From Pontivivens ytuae (GTDB lineage: Bacteria > Pseudomonadota > Alphaproteobacteria > Rhodobacterales > Rhodobacteraceae): a stretch of DNA of 64,000 nucleotides. Positions 48,498 to 56,673 of this stretch are shown here, piece by piece; positions within the stretch are counted from its first letter, which is position 1; every line of letters starts with the position of its first letter. The notes beneath the pieces are model-generated. The model had not been told where the DNA came from. It was given only the letters and a program-made list of their open reading frames with translations, and made no database searches. The translations under genes and the position numbers were made by a program. The stretch is taken from assembly GCF_015679265.1 (NCBI RefSeq), contig NZ_CP064942.1, positions 3,390,001 through 3,454,000 on the forward strand, given 5' to 3'.

Positions 48498-48766
48498 GGC
48501 CGGAGCCCGCCCCCGCGGTGCTCCGGCCCCTGATCTGACCGGTCGGATCCACCCCTGGCTCCGCTCCGGTATCCGGTTGGGAGCCCACCCCTGGCCTCCC
48601 GTCCCGTGTCGGCGCCGCATCGGATCCCACCCGGATCCTGCTGGCCGCCATCTGGTCGAGAGCCCACCCCTGGTCTCTCTCCCGATCCTGTCGCGGTGCC
48701 GGAGGCCCACCCCTGGTGCCTCCTTCCGCTTCGGTTGCCGCCCGAACGTCCCCACGCCCGGGCGGC
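48498..48766. other. Array of seven stem-loops with conserved C-rich loops
   Basis: Gap 48399-48896 has no convincing gene, but seven successive hairpins: GGCCGGAGC/GCTCCGGCC (48498-48528), CGGA/TCCG (48544-48563), GGGAG/CTCCC (48579-48600), GGATCC/GGATCC (48622-48638), GAGAG/CTCTC (48658-48679), GGAGG/CCTCC (48701-48723) and GCCGCCCG/CGGGCGGC (48737-48766). Numbers 2, 3, 5 and 6 enclose the same loop core CCACCCCTGG while the stems differ in a compensatory manner, a signature of selected structure. Overlapping ORFs on either strand lack a credible start or family. The layout recalls tandem CcsR sRNAs of Rhodobacter but with a different loop sequence. Confidence 0.7.
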
Positions 48767-48896
48767 TCCCCCTCCTGGCGGTGCGGACCCCCATCCGCGT
48801 CCCGCCTGTCGAAAGAGCAACGGGGAACCCGAAAAAAGGTTGCGGAGGACGTATCTTCAATTCTCGCGAAGTTCCGGACGGGCGGATGGAACCCCG

Positions 48897-49505
48897 TCAG
48901 CGGGTCTCGCTCGCCAGACGCAGCGCCAGCCCGCCGAAGGCCGCGGCGAAGACCCGGCGCAGCCAGCGCATGGCCGCCGCGTTGCCGAGGATCTGGCTGC
49001 GCGCAGCTGCAGCGAAGACGGCATAGAGCGCGAAAACCGCCGCCGTCATCACCGTGAAGACGAGGCCGAGCAGCGCCATCTGCGCCGTCGCATTGCCCGC
49101 CGCCGGATCGACGAATTGCGGCAGGAAGGCGAGGAAGAAGATCGAGAGCTTGGGATTGAGCACGTTGATCAGCGCGCCCCGCACTGCGATCCGGACAAGC
49201 CCGCGCGGCGCCTCCGGCCCGTCACCCGCCGTCCCCGTCTCCTTCAGCGTCTTCCACGCCATCCACAGAAGGAAGATCACGCCCGCATACTTCACGAGCT
49301 GGAAGGCGACGGCACTCGCATGCAGGATCGCGGCGAGGCCCAATAAGGCGGCCGCAAGGTGCGGCACGATCCCGAAGGAGCAGCCGACGACCGCGGCGAG
49401 ACCCGGGCTCAGGCCCCGGCCGAGCGAGACCGACAGGGTGTAGAGCACCCCGGTTCCCGGAGCGATCACGACGATCAGTGCCGTCAGCAGGAAGTCCACG
49501 CCCAT
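48897..49505 (-). CDS. LysE/RhtB-family amino-acid exporter
   Basis: A 202-residue membrane protein with six predicted helices. The signature region is MGVDFLLTALIVVIAPGTGVLYTLSVSLGRG with GLAAVVGCSFGIVPHL; ALINVLNPKLSIFFLAFLPQFV follows. The ATG at 49505 has an AGGAG ribosome-binding site 8 nt upstream; the ATG at 49520 is less likely. It is divergent from the DUF2182 gene. Confidence 0.9.
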   Translation of the reverse strand: MGVDFLLTALIVVIAPGTGVLYTLSVSLGRGLSPGLAAVVGCSFGIVPHLAAALLGLAAILHASAVAFQLVKYAGVIFLLWMAWKTLKETGTAGDGPEAPRGLVRIAVRGALINVLNPKLSIFFLAFLPQFVDPAAGNATAQMALLGLVFTVMTAAVFALYAVFAAAARSQILGNAAAMRWLRRVFAAAFGGLALRLASETR

Positions 49506-49615
49506 TGGTCCACTCCTCATGTCGGGGATGCCGCAGCATGGCACGGATCAGCCGCCCTGTCAGCGCGCAGGTCGCGGTCGGCAAATTGGATTTGCGTTTC
49601 AAAGCTTGCAGGGCG

Positions 49616-50572
49616 ATGTTCGGCGCGATGAGGACGGCAGTCAAAGATATCCTGCGCGACACCGACGGCCGGGCCGTGGTCCTGACGCGCGCGATCGCCT
49701 GGCTCGGCTTCTTCGCGGTGTGCCTGGGCTCCTGGTGGATGCTCTACCAGTCCGCGACATCCATGCAGATCGACCTCCTGGGCTTCCCGCGCATGCCGAT
49801 GGACGGCATGGCGATGGAGGGGATGGCCGCGGGCGAGATGGCGGCCGGCACCATGTCCGAAACCGGGATGGCCTCGGCCAGCGCCATGATGGATAGCGGC
49901 ATGTCCGGCAGCAGCATGACCGACGGTGCAATGACCGGCGACATGGCCTCCGGCGGCATGATGATGGACATGAGCAGCTTCGGCCCGCTCTTCGGTATGT
50001 GGTCGATCATGATGGCCGCGATGATGCTGCCGACCTTCGTGCCCACGGCCCGCGTCTTCACCGACCTGATCGAGGCGGGGCTGGCGCGGCCCATCGGCTT
50101 CGCCGGGTTCGTCTGGGGCTACTCCGCGATCTGGGTGGGCGTGGCCGCCCTCCTCGCCGCCGTGCAGGTGGCGCTGTTGCAGATCGGGCTGATCGGGGGC
50201 ATGGGACAGAGCCTCTCGCCCTGGTTCTCCGCCGGGCTCCTGATCATCGCGGGGCTCTACCAGTTCACGGCGCTCAAGGACCGCTGCGCGTCCTATTGCC
50301 GGAACCCTATGACCCATATCCTCGCCGGGTTCCGCCCCGGCCTGCGCGGCGGCGCGCGGCTCGGCCTCGTGGTCGGGGTCTACTGCGCGGGCTGCTGCTG
50401 GGGCCTGATGGCGATCGGCTTTGCGGGCGGGATGATGAGCCTCCTGTGGATGGGGCTCGCGACGTTCCTGATGGTTCTGGAGAAACTGCCGGCGATCGGC
50501 GTCTGGTTGACGGCGCCCATCGGGATCGCCCTGATCGGACTGGGGCTCTGGGTCGGCCTCGCGGCCCTGTAG
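49616..50572 (+). CDS. DUF2182 membrane protein with Met-rich loop
   Basis: A 318-residue integral membrane protein of the DUF2182 family (predicted metal-binding). After a first helix (about 25-48), residues 60-121 form a loop in which 18 of 62 residues are methionine in a Gly/Ala/Ser background. The family core follows: MWSIMMAAMMLPTFVPTARV, QFTALKDRCASYCRNPM and GVYCAGCCWGLMAIGFAGGM. Met-rich loops in other proteins bind Cu(I) or Ag(I). It is paired with DUF1326 10 nt downstream, a known partnership of unknown function. Confidence 0.85.
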   Translation: MFGAMRTAVKDILRDTDGRAVVLTRAIAWLGFFAVCLGSWWMLYQSATSMQIDLLGFPRMPMDGMAMEGMAAGEMAAGTMSETGMASASAMMDSGMSGSSMTDGAMTGDMASGGMMMDMSSFGPLFGMWSIMMAAMMLPTFVPTARVFTDLIEAGLARPIGFAGFVWGYSAIWVGVAALLAAVQVALLQIGLIGGMGQSLSPWFSAGLLIIAGLYQFTALKDRCASYCRNPMTHILAGFRPGLRGGARLGLVVGVYCAGCCWGLMAIGFAGGMMSLLWMGLATFLMVLEKLPAIGVWLTAPIGIALIGLGLWVGLAAL

Positions 50573-50581
50573 GGAGGACAC

Positions 50582-51202
50582 ATGCTCGACACCTTGCCCG
50601 AGTGGCACATCCGCGGGGAGCTCATCCTCAACTGCAACTGCACGGTCTTCTGCCCCTGCGTGGTGAGCCTCGGCGCCCACCCGCCCACCGAAGGCGCCTG
50701 CCACGCCTGGATCGGGGTGCGCATCGATGAGGGCGCGTATGCGGGCGAGGAGCTGTCGGGGCTCAACGTGGGCCTGATGCTCGACATCCCGGGCCGGATG
50801 GGCGAGGGCAACTGGAAGGTCGCCGCCTACATGGACGAGCGCTGCTCGGACGCGGCCTACGAGGGACTCCTCCAGATCTTCTCGGGTGCCGCGCGGGGCA
50901 CCACCGGCCTCTTCACCATGCTGGTCAGTGAGATCATCGGGCATGAGCGCGCGCCCGTGGTGATCGAGAGCGAGGGCCGCAAGCGCCGCCTTATCGTCGG
51001 CAAGAAGATCCAGGGCGAGATCGAGGAGATCGCGGGCGCCGATGACGGCCCCGTCATGATCCGCAACTCCCAGTACTGGATGGGCCCCGACATCGCGGTG
51101 GCGCGCGGCACCAAGAGCCGGGTGCGCGACTACGGCCGGGTCTGGGACTTCGGCGGCCGCTCGGCGGAGATCGTGAAGATCGACTGGTCCGGCCCGAACT
51201 GA
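50582..51202 (+). CDS. DUF1326 protein
   Basis: A 206-residue soluble protein that opens with a Cys-rich segment (LILNCNCTVFCPCVVSLG), a hallmark of DUF1326 proteins, and contains GHERAPVVIESEGRKRRL. The clustered cysteines suggest metal or redox binding. It follows the DUF2182 gene with a GGAGGA ribosome-binding site, so the two are co-expressed. Confidence 0.85.
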   Translation: MLDTLPEWHIRGELILNCNCTVFCPCVVSLGAHPPTEGACHAWIGVRIDEGAYAGEELSGLNVGLMLDIPGRMGEGNWKVAAYMDERCSDAAYEGLLQIFSGAARGTTGLFTMLVSEIIGHERAPVVIESEGRKRRLIVGKKIQGEIEEIAGADDGPVMIRNSQYWMGPDIAVARGTKSRVRDYGRVWDFGGRSAEIVKIDWSGPN

Positions 51203-51292
51203 GCGGCGCGCGCGTCGTCTGCGGCGCGACGTGAGTATTTCCACGAATTCGAAAGCGGCCCGGCAAGGGGCGGCATCTTCAGGGAGACAGAC

Positions 51293-52285
51293 ATGAGCTT
51301 CAACGCGCTGGTCGTCCGCAAGGGCGATGACGGAAAGACCTCCGCCGCCGTCGAACAGGTGGAGCTCGACCAGCTTCCCGCGGGCGAGGTCGTGGTCGCC
51401 GTCGAGTACTCGACCGTGAACTACAAGGACGGGCTCTGCATCGGGCCGGGCGGCGGGCTGGTGCGGGACTATCCGCATGTGCCGGGCATCGACCTCGCCG
51501 GAACGGTGGAGAGCTCGGAGGACGACCGCTACAAACCCGGCGACAAGGTCGTGCTGACCGGCTGGCGCGTCGGTGAGAACCGCTGGGGCGGCTATGCGCA
51601 GAAGGCGCGCGTGAAGGCGGACCACCTCGTACCGTTGCCCGATGGCCTCACGACGCGGCAGGCGATGGCGGTGGGCACCGCCGGGTTCACCGCCATGCTG
51701 GCCGTGATGGCTCTGGAGGATCACGGGCTGGAGCCGTCGAAGGGCGAGGTGCTGGTCACGGGTGCCGCGGGCGGTGTCGGCTCGGTCGCCACGGCCATCC
51801 TCGCCAAGCGCGGCTACCAGGTCGCGGGCGTGACCGGGCGGCCCGAGACGGCGGACTACCTCAAGGATCTGGGGGCCACGAAGATCGTCGCACGCGAGGA
51901 GATCAACGAGACCGTCAAGCGTCCGCTGGAGGCCGAGACCTGGGCGGGCTGCGTCGATGCGGTGGGGGGCGCGATGCTCGCCCGCGTGCTCGGCCAGATG
52001 CAGTACGGGGCGAGCGTCGCCGCCGTGGGCCTCGCCGGCGGGGCAGGGCTGCCGGCCACGGTGATCCCGTTCCTGTTGCGCGGGGTGAACCTGCTCGGCA
52101 TCGACAGCGTCATGCAGCCCTATGACAACCGCCTGCGGGCCTGGAAGCGGATCGCGGAGGATCTGCCGATGGACAAGCTCGAGGCGATGGTCCAGCCCGC
52201 GACGCTCGCCGACCTTCCGAAGCTGGGGGCCGATATCCTCGGCGGTCAGGTCCGGGGCCGCGTGGTCGTCGATACGAACGTCTAG
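51293..52285 (+). CDS. acuI: Acryloyl-CoA reductase (AcuI/YhdH family)
   Basis: A 330-residue zinc-independent medium-chain reductase. The start MSFNALVVRKGDDGKTSAAV, substrate region STVNYKDGLCIGPGGGLVRDYPHVPGIDLAG and NADPH motif VTGAAGGVGSVATAILAKRGY match AcuI. In roseobacters AcuI reduces acryloyl-CoA to propionyl-CoA and detoxifies acrylate from DMSP. A MarR regulator and a BCCT transporter follow. DMSP genes such as dmdA or dddL are not in the window. Confidence 0.9.
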   Translation: MSFNALVVRKGDDGKTSAAVEQVELDQLPAGEVVVAVEYSTVNYKDGLCIGPGGGLVRDYPHVPGIDLAGTVESSEDDRYKPGDKVVLTGWRVGENRWGGYAQKARVKADHLVPLPDGLTTRQAMAVGTAGFTAMLAVMALEDHGLEPSKGEVLVTGAAGGVGSVATAILAKRGYQVAGVTGRPETADYLKDLGATKIVAREEINETVKRPLEAETWAGCVDAVGGAMLARVLGQMQYGASVAAVGLAGGAGLPATVIPFLLRGVNLLGIDSVMQPYDNRLRAWKRIAEDLPMDKLEAMVQPATLADLPKLGADILGGQVRGRVVVDTNV

Positions 52286-52321
52286 CTTTCCGTAGGGTGA
52301 GATTAGTTGTACCGTAAAGCA

Positions 52322-52345
52322 ATCCGGGCGGATCTTCGCCCGGAT
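52322..52345 (+). terminator. Hairpin after acuI
   Basis: A 9-bp perfect stem ATCCGGGCG/CGCCCGGAT with loop GATCTT, 36 nt after the acuI stop. There is no U-tract, so it is a probable 3' stem-loop or weak terminator. The rest of the 274-bp gap to marR is comparatively AT-rich with a TGACG-TGG-CGTCA palindrome at 52459-52471 that could be an operator. Confidence 0.45.
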
Positions 52346-52559
52346 GCAAAGTGTTTCCGCGCATCTGTCGCTGTTGCCATTTTGCCAAGGTTTCGGCCGA
52401 TAGCAGATACCGAGAGGTCCTAAGCTATGACGTCGCCTTCGCTTTTTCGGATTCTTCGTGACGTGGCGTCACCATCGAGACGAATTTTTTGCAAAAAGCA
52501 TCACTCTGTCGCCGCGGGACCCTTTGACGAACGCATTTTGAAAGCTTCCTTATCAGGTC

Positions 52560-53042
52560 ATGAACTCGCTCATTGATCGAGAGAGGTTCGCAGTGGGGGG
52601 CCCTGCGAACCTGATCGGCGCCGGGCGGGCGGTTCAGGCCGCTCTCGACGCCGTAGATGGATCGATCGCCCGCAGGCTGGGGCTCAACCGGCAGGATCTG
52701 CGGTGCATCAATCTCCTCGACACCGGACCTCTTACCGTACGCCAGATCGGTCGCAGGACCGGTCTTACCAGTGGTGCCGTCTCCGCGATGGTGGACCGGC
52801 TCGAGGCCGCGGGCTTCGTGCGACGAATGCGCCTGCAGCGCGACCGGCGCTCGGTCTCGGTCGAACTCGTCGCCGCCAAGCGGCTGGAGATTGCCCAGCT
52901 CTACGATCAGATGATCGAGGCGGTGGAGGCGCGCTTCGCCAGCATTCCCACGGTCCAGTGGGACATCGCCGCCGACGCGATGCTCGCCTTCGCCAGTGCC
53001 TGCCGGGTGGCTGAGACCGAGCTCGACAACGGCGAGGGCTGA
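52560..53042 (+). CDS. MarR-family transcriptional regulator
   Basis: A 160-residue winged-helix protein. The DNA-binding part is LTVRQIGRRTGLTSGAVSAMVDRLEAAGFV, with a wing at RRMRLQRDRRSVSVEL. Long helices on either side serve dimerisation. It probably regulates the BCCT transporter downstream or acuI upstream. No ligand can be inferred. Confidence 0.85.
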   Translation: MNSLIDRERFAVGGPANLIGAGRAVQAALDAVDGSIARRLGLNRQDLRCINLLDTGPLTVRQIGRRTGLTSGAVSAMVDRLEAAGFVRRMRLQRDRRSVSVELVAAKRLEIAQLYDQMIEAVEARFASIPTVQWDIAADAMLAFASACRVAETELDNGEG

Positions 53043-53168
53043 GACTGCCGCCGGATCGGATGTCGTTTTCGGCATCCGATGCCGCGGATGTCGCGGCCTC
53101 GACATCGGCGTCTTCCGTGACACTTTCGAGACCGAAATGGTCAACACCGTCACGAGGAGCAGGATCCG

Positions 53169-54791
53169 ATGGCAGATATATCGGCGGAACCGGACGTTCC
53201 GAATGAAATCGAGACCGATTACGAGATCGGTCAGGACAACATCACCACTCAGATCGGGCCGGTCGGCGTCGATATTCACAATCCGGTCTTTCTGATCTCC
53301 GGCCTGTCGATCGTCGCCTTCGTCTTCCTGACGCTCACCTTTCAGGAGGGCGCGGCGGAGATCTTCAACGGGATGCGCAACTGGCTGACGGCGACCTTCG
53401 ACTGGTTCTTCCTGTCGGCGGCCAATCTCTTCGTCCTGTTCTGCCTCGCGCTCGTCGTGCTGCCCTGGGGCAATGTGCGCCTCGGCGGGCCGGATGCGAC
53501 GCCGGACTTCTCCTATCCGGGCTGGTTCGCGATGCTGTTTGCCGCCGGTATGGGCATCGGGCTGATGTTCTACGGCGTCAGCGAGCCGATCAGCCACTTC
53601 TCGAGCGCCATGGGCGGCACAGCGGCCGAGGGCGGCGCGCGCACCGACTGGGCGCCGCTGGGTGCCGCGGCCGGCGATGCGGAGACGGCGACGTCCCTCG
53701 GCATGGCAGCGACCATCTTCCACTGGGGGCTGCACCCCTGGGCGATCTACGCGGTCGTGGCCCTCGCCCTCGCGCTCTTCTCCTACAACAAGGGGCTGCC
53801 GCTCACGATCCGCTCGGCCTTCTATCCCATCCTCGGCGACCGGGTCTGGGGCTGGTGGGGTCATATCATCGACACGCTGGCGGTCTTCGCCACGCTCTTC
53901 GGCCTCGCCACCTCGCTGGGCTTCGGGGCGGAGCAGGCCAATGCGGGGCTGGAGTTCCTGTTCGGCATCCCAAACGGCGACATGTCCAAGGTGCTGCTGA
54001 TCCTCGCGATCACCGCCGTCGCCACCGTCTCGGTCCTCGCCGGCCTCGACGGCGGGGTGAAGCGATTGAGCGAGCTCAACATGGGCCTCGCCTTCCTGCT
54101 CCTGGTCTTCGTCTTCCTCGTGGGCTCGCCGATCTTCCTGCTCACGACCTTCGCGGACAGCCTGGTGAGCTACGTGAGTTACCTGCCCGCACTCTCCAAC
54201 CCGTTCGGGCGGGAGGACGTGAACTTCTCGCAGGGCTGGACGGCGTTCTACTGGGCGTGGTGGATCTCCTGGTCGCCTTTCGTCGGCATGTTCATCGCGC
54301 GGGTGAGCCGCGGGCGTACGGTGCGGGAGTTCGTGATCTGCGTCCTCCTGATCCCCAGCATGGTCTGCGTGCTCTGGATGACCGTCTTCGGCGGCACCGC
54401 CATCGCGCAGGTGCAGGCGGGGATGACGGACGTGGCCGATGCAGCGCTGGAGCTCAGGCTCTTCGTCATGCTGTCCGAGCTGCCGCTGGCGGGCATCACC
54501 TCCTTCATCGGGATCGTGCTGGTGATCGTGTTCTTCGTCACCTCGTCGGACTCGGGCTCGCTGGTCATCGACACGATCACGGCCGGCGGCAAGGTCGACG
54601 CGCCGATGCCCCAACGGGTGTTCTGGTGTATCTTCGAGGGGCTCGTGGCCATCGCGCTGCTGCTGGGCGGCGGGCTCGCCTCGCTGCAGGCCATGGCGGT
54701 GTCCACCGGCTTTCCGTTCACCATCGTCCTCCTGGCACTGATGGTCGCGATCGCAATCGGCCTGCGGGATGAGCGGCGCGGCGTGTGTTAG
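53169..54791 (+). CDS. BCCT-family transporter (betaine/carnitine/choline/DMSP type)
   Basis: A 540-residue transporter with 12 membrane helices. Family hallmarks are GWFAMLFAAGMGIGLMFYGVSEP, FHWGLHPWAIY and the aromatic segment WTAFYWAWWISWSPFVGMFIARVSRGRTVREF. Members import betaine, choline or DMSP with Na+ or H+. Proximity to acuI makes DMSP or glycine betaine plausible substrates, but this is inference. The 3' end overlaps the minus-strand gene by 4 nt. Confidence 0.92.
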   Translation: MADISAEPDVPNEIETDYEIGQDNITTQIGPVGVDIHNPVFLISGLSIVAFVFLTLTFQEGAAEIFNGMRNWLTATFDWFFLSAANLFVLFCLALVVLPWGNVRLGGPDATPDFSYPGWFAMLFAAGMGIGLMFYGVSEPISHFSSAMGGTAAEGGARTDWAPLGAAAGDAETATSLGMAATIFHWGLHPWAIYAVVALALALFSYNKGLPLTIRSAFYPILGDRVWGWWGHIIDTLAVFATLFGLATSLGFGAEQANAGLEFLFGIPNGDMSKVLLILAITAVATVSVLAGLDGGVKRLSELNMGLAFLLLVFVFLVGSPIFLLTTFADSLVSYVSYLPALSNPFGREDVNFSQGWTAFYWAWWISWSPFVGMFIARVSRGRTVREFVICVLLIPSMVCVLWMTVFGGTAIAQVQAGMTDVADAALELRLFVMLSELPLAGITSFIGIVLVIVFFVTSSDSGSLVIDTITAGGKVDAPMPQRVFWCIFEGLVAIALLLGGGLASLQAMAVSTGFPFTIVLLALMVAIAIGLRDERRGVC

Positions 54792-55120
54792 AGTTGCCGA
54801 CCATCCCGGGCGAGGCGCATCAGCGCCTCGTCCCATCCCGGCGGCGCGTCGGTCGTATAGCCGAGCACCCGGCCCGTGCCATGCCGCCGCCAGCCGCGCA
54901 TCGCCCGCCGGTGCGCGGGACCGGCGAAGAAGCGGCGCATCGCCGCTGCATCCTCCCACACCGTCAGCGTGTGATGCGTCCGCCCGACCTGCCGCGCGTC
55001 GAAGGAGATCAGGCCCTCGCTCCGCCGCACGCTCGCGACACTGGCGAGCGTATGCCGCCAGAACCACGGCAGGTGCCACGGTCCCTTCAGCGTGAGCCCG
55101 GTGATCGAGACATGCGGCAT
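54788..55120 (-). CDS. Small ABM-like (ferredoxin-fold) protein
   Basis: A 110-residue protein with THHTLTVWEDAAAMRRFFAG and the pattern HRRAMRGWRRHGTGRVLGY, similar to proteins of the dimeric alpha/beta-barrel (antibiotic biosynthesis monooxygenase-like) superfamily. The family name is uncertain. The start ATG (55120) is divergent from the photolyase gene and its sigma-E-type promoter. Confidence 0.7.
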   Translation of the reverse strand: MPHVSITGLTLKGPWHLPWFWRHTLASVASVRRSEGLISFDARQVGRTHHTLTVWEDAAAMRRFFAGPAHRRAMRGWRRHGTGRVLGYTTDAPPGWDEALMRLARDGRQL

Positions 55121-55192
55121 CGCGGATCCTCCAGTTCTCCGCCTACGCTGCACCTTCCGGCCGGGATCAGTGCGACCACCGGCCGCCGCGTG

Positions 55193-55221
55193 TGATCCGA
55201 GCCCACATCGCCGCCGTAAGC
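55193..55221 (+). promoter_or_regulatory. Sigma-E (RpoE-ChrR)-type promoter of the photolyase operon
   Basis: TGATCC (55193-55198) is followed after 18 bp by TAAGC (55217-55221). Rhodobacter sphaeroides sigma-E promoters have a TGATCC -35 and a TAAG -10 at nearly this spacing. It lies 33-60 nt before the photolyase GTG, and the operon content matches the singlet-oxygen regulon. Confidence 0.7.
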
Positions 55222-55253
55222 GGTTTCGACACTTCAGACGGAGAGCGTTCCCG

Positions 55254-56657
55254 GTGCCTTCACCCACCATCCTCTGGCTTCGCCGCGACCTGCGCCTGTC
55301 CGACCACCCCGCCCTGGTGGCGGCGATCGGCCGGGGCGGGCCGGTCATCCCGGTCTTCATCCGGGACGGGCAGGTGGACGATATGGGCGCGGCACCCAAA
55401 TGGCGCCTCGGCCTGTCGCTCGACGATCTCGCCAAGCGGTTCGAGGAGAAGGGCAGCCGGCTCATATTCCGCTCGGGTGAGGCGCTCGACGTCCTGCTGA
55501 AGCTGGTGGAGGAGACCGGGGCCACCGCCGTGCACTGGTCTCGCCTCTACGACAGCCGCTCCATCGACCGCGACAGCAAGGTGAAGTCGGCGCTCAAGGA
55601 CACCGGCATCGAGGCGGTCAGCCACGAGGGCCACGTCCTGCACGAGCCCTGGACGGTCGAGACCGGCACCGGCGGCTTCTACAAGGTCTACACGCCCTAC
55701 TGGAAGGCGGTGAAGGACCGCGACGTGCCCGAGCCTGAGGCGACGCCGTCCACCGTCCCCGCACCCGACACCTGGCCTTCATCGGAGACACTCGAGGCGT
55801 GGGCCCTCGGCACTTCGATGCGGAGGGGGGCGGATGTCGTGGCCCGTTACGTGAGTGTGGGGGAGGAGGCCGCCCGCGGGCGTCTCGGATCCTTCATGGG
55901 CCACGGCATCCACTCATATTCGGACGAACGCGACCGGCCCGACCATGACGGCACATCCCGGCTCAGCCAGCATCTCGCACTGGGCGAGATCGGCATCCGC
56001 ACCGTCTGGCACGCGGCCTACCGGCAGTTGCATGACAAGGGCGGGGCAGGGCCCGAGACCTTCCTCAAGGAGCTGGTCTGGCGCGACTTCGCCTGGCATC
56101 TCATCCACCACACACCCCATATCCGCGACACCGCCTGGCGCGAGGAATGGGCCGAGTTCCCCTGGCAGAAGGACAATGCCGAGGCGACGAAGTGGAAGCG
56201 GGGCCTCACCGGCGAGCCCATCGTCGATGCAGGGATGCGCGAGCTCTACGTCACCGGCTACATGCACAACCGGGTGCGCATGATCGTCGCCTCCTACCTG
56301 ACCAAGCACCTGATGACGAGCTGGCGCGTCGGCCATGACTGGTTCGAGGATTGCCTCGTCGATCACGACCCGGCCTCCAATGCGCTGGGCTGGCAGTGGT
56401 CCGCGGGCTCGGGCCCCGATGCCACGCCCTATTTCCGGGTCTTCAATCCGCAGACACAGGCGGAGAAGTTCGACCCGGACGGCGTCTACCGCAAGCGCTG
56501 GCTCGACGTGGATGCCAGCGACGAAGCGGCCGCTTTCTATGACGCCATTCCCGAAAGCTGGGGCCTCTCCCCGGACGACGCCTACCCCGAACGCATGATC
56601 GGACTGAAAGAGGGCCGCCAGCGAGCCCTCGACGCATACGAAGACTTCAAGAACTGA
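55254..56657 (+). CDS. phrB: Deoxyribodipyrimidine photolyase
   Basis: A 467-residue FAD photolyase that repairs UV-induced pyrimidine dimers. The N-terminal antenna domain is ILWLRRDLRLSDHPALVAAI. The FAD-binding domain has GTSRLSQHLALGEIG, FLKELVWRDFAWHLIH, WKRGLTGEPIVDAGMREL and the ending NALGWQWSAGSGPDATPYFR. The GTG at 55254 is chosen because it places the family's ILWLRRDLR at the N-terminus. It is the first gene of an apparent sigma-E operon. Confidence 0.94.
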   Translation: MPSPTILWLRRDLRLSDHPALVAAIGRGGPVIPVFIRDGQVDDMGAAPKWRLGLSLDDLAKRFEEKGSRLIFRSGEALDVLLKLVEETGATAVHWSRLYDSRSIDRDSKVKSALKDTGIEAVSHEGHVLHEPWTVETGTGGFYKVYTPYWKAVKDRDVPEPEATPSTVPAPDTWPSSETLEAWALGTSMRRGADVVARYVSVGEEAARGRLGSFMGHGIHSYSDERDRPDHDGTSRLSQHLALGEIGIRTVWHAAYRQLHDKGGAGPETFLKELVWRDFAWHLIHHTPHIRDTAWREEWAEFPWQKDNAEATKWKRGLTGEPIVDAGMRELYVTGYMHNRVRMIVASYLTKHLMTSWRVGHDWFEDCLVDHDPASNALGWQWSAGSGPDATPYFRVFNPQTQAEKFDPDGVYRKRWLDVDASDEAAAFYDAIPESWGLSPDDAYPERMIGLKEGRQRALDAYEDFKN

Positions 56658-56673
56658 ACGTGGGACAAAACCT

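Noticed and set aside
48304..49026. Open frames on both strands through the hairpin array
   Set aside because: They are made of Pro/Arg/Gly-rich sequence from the repeated hairpins, have no ribosome-binding site or family, and overlap DUF3429 and lysE. The RNA-structure reading explains the repetition better.
53732..53742. A further CACCCCTGG inside the BCCT transporter gene
   Set aside because: It has no paired stem and is explained by the coding sequence (LHPWAI). It is taken as a chance match to the array loop.
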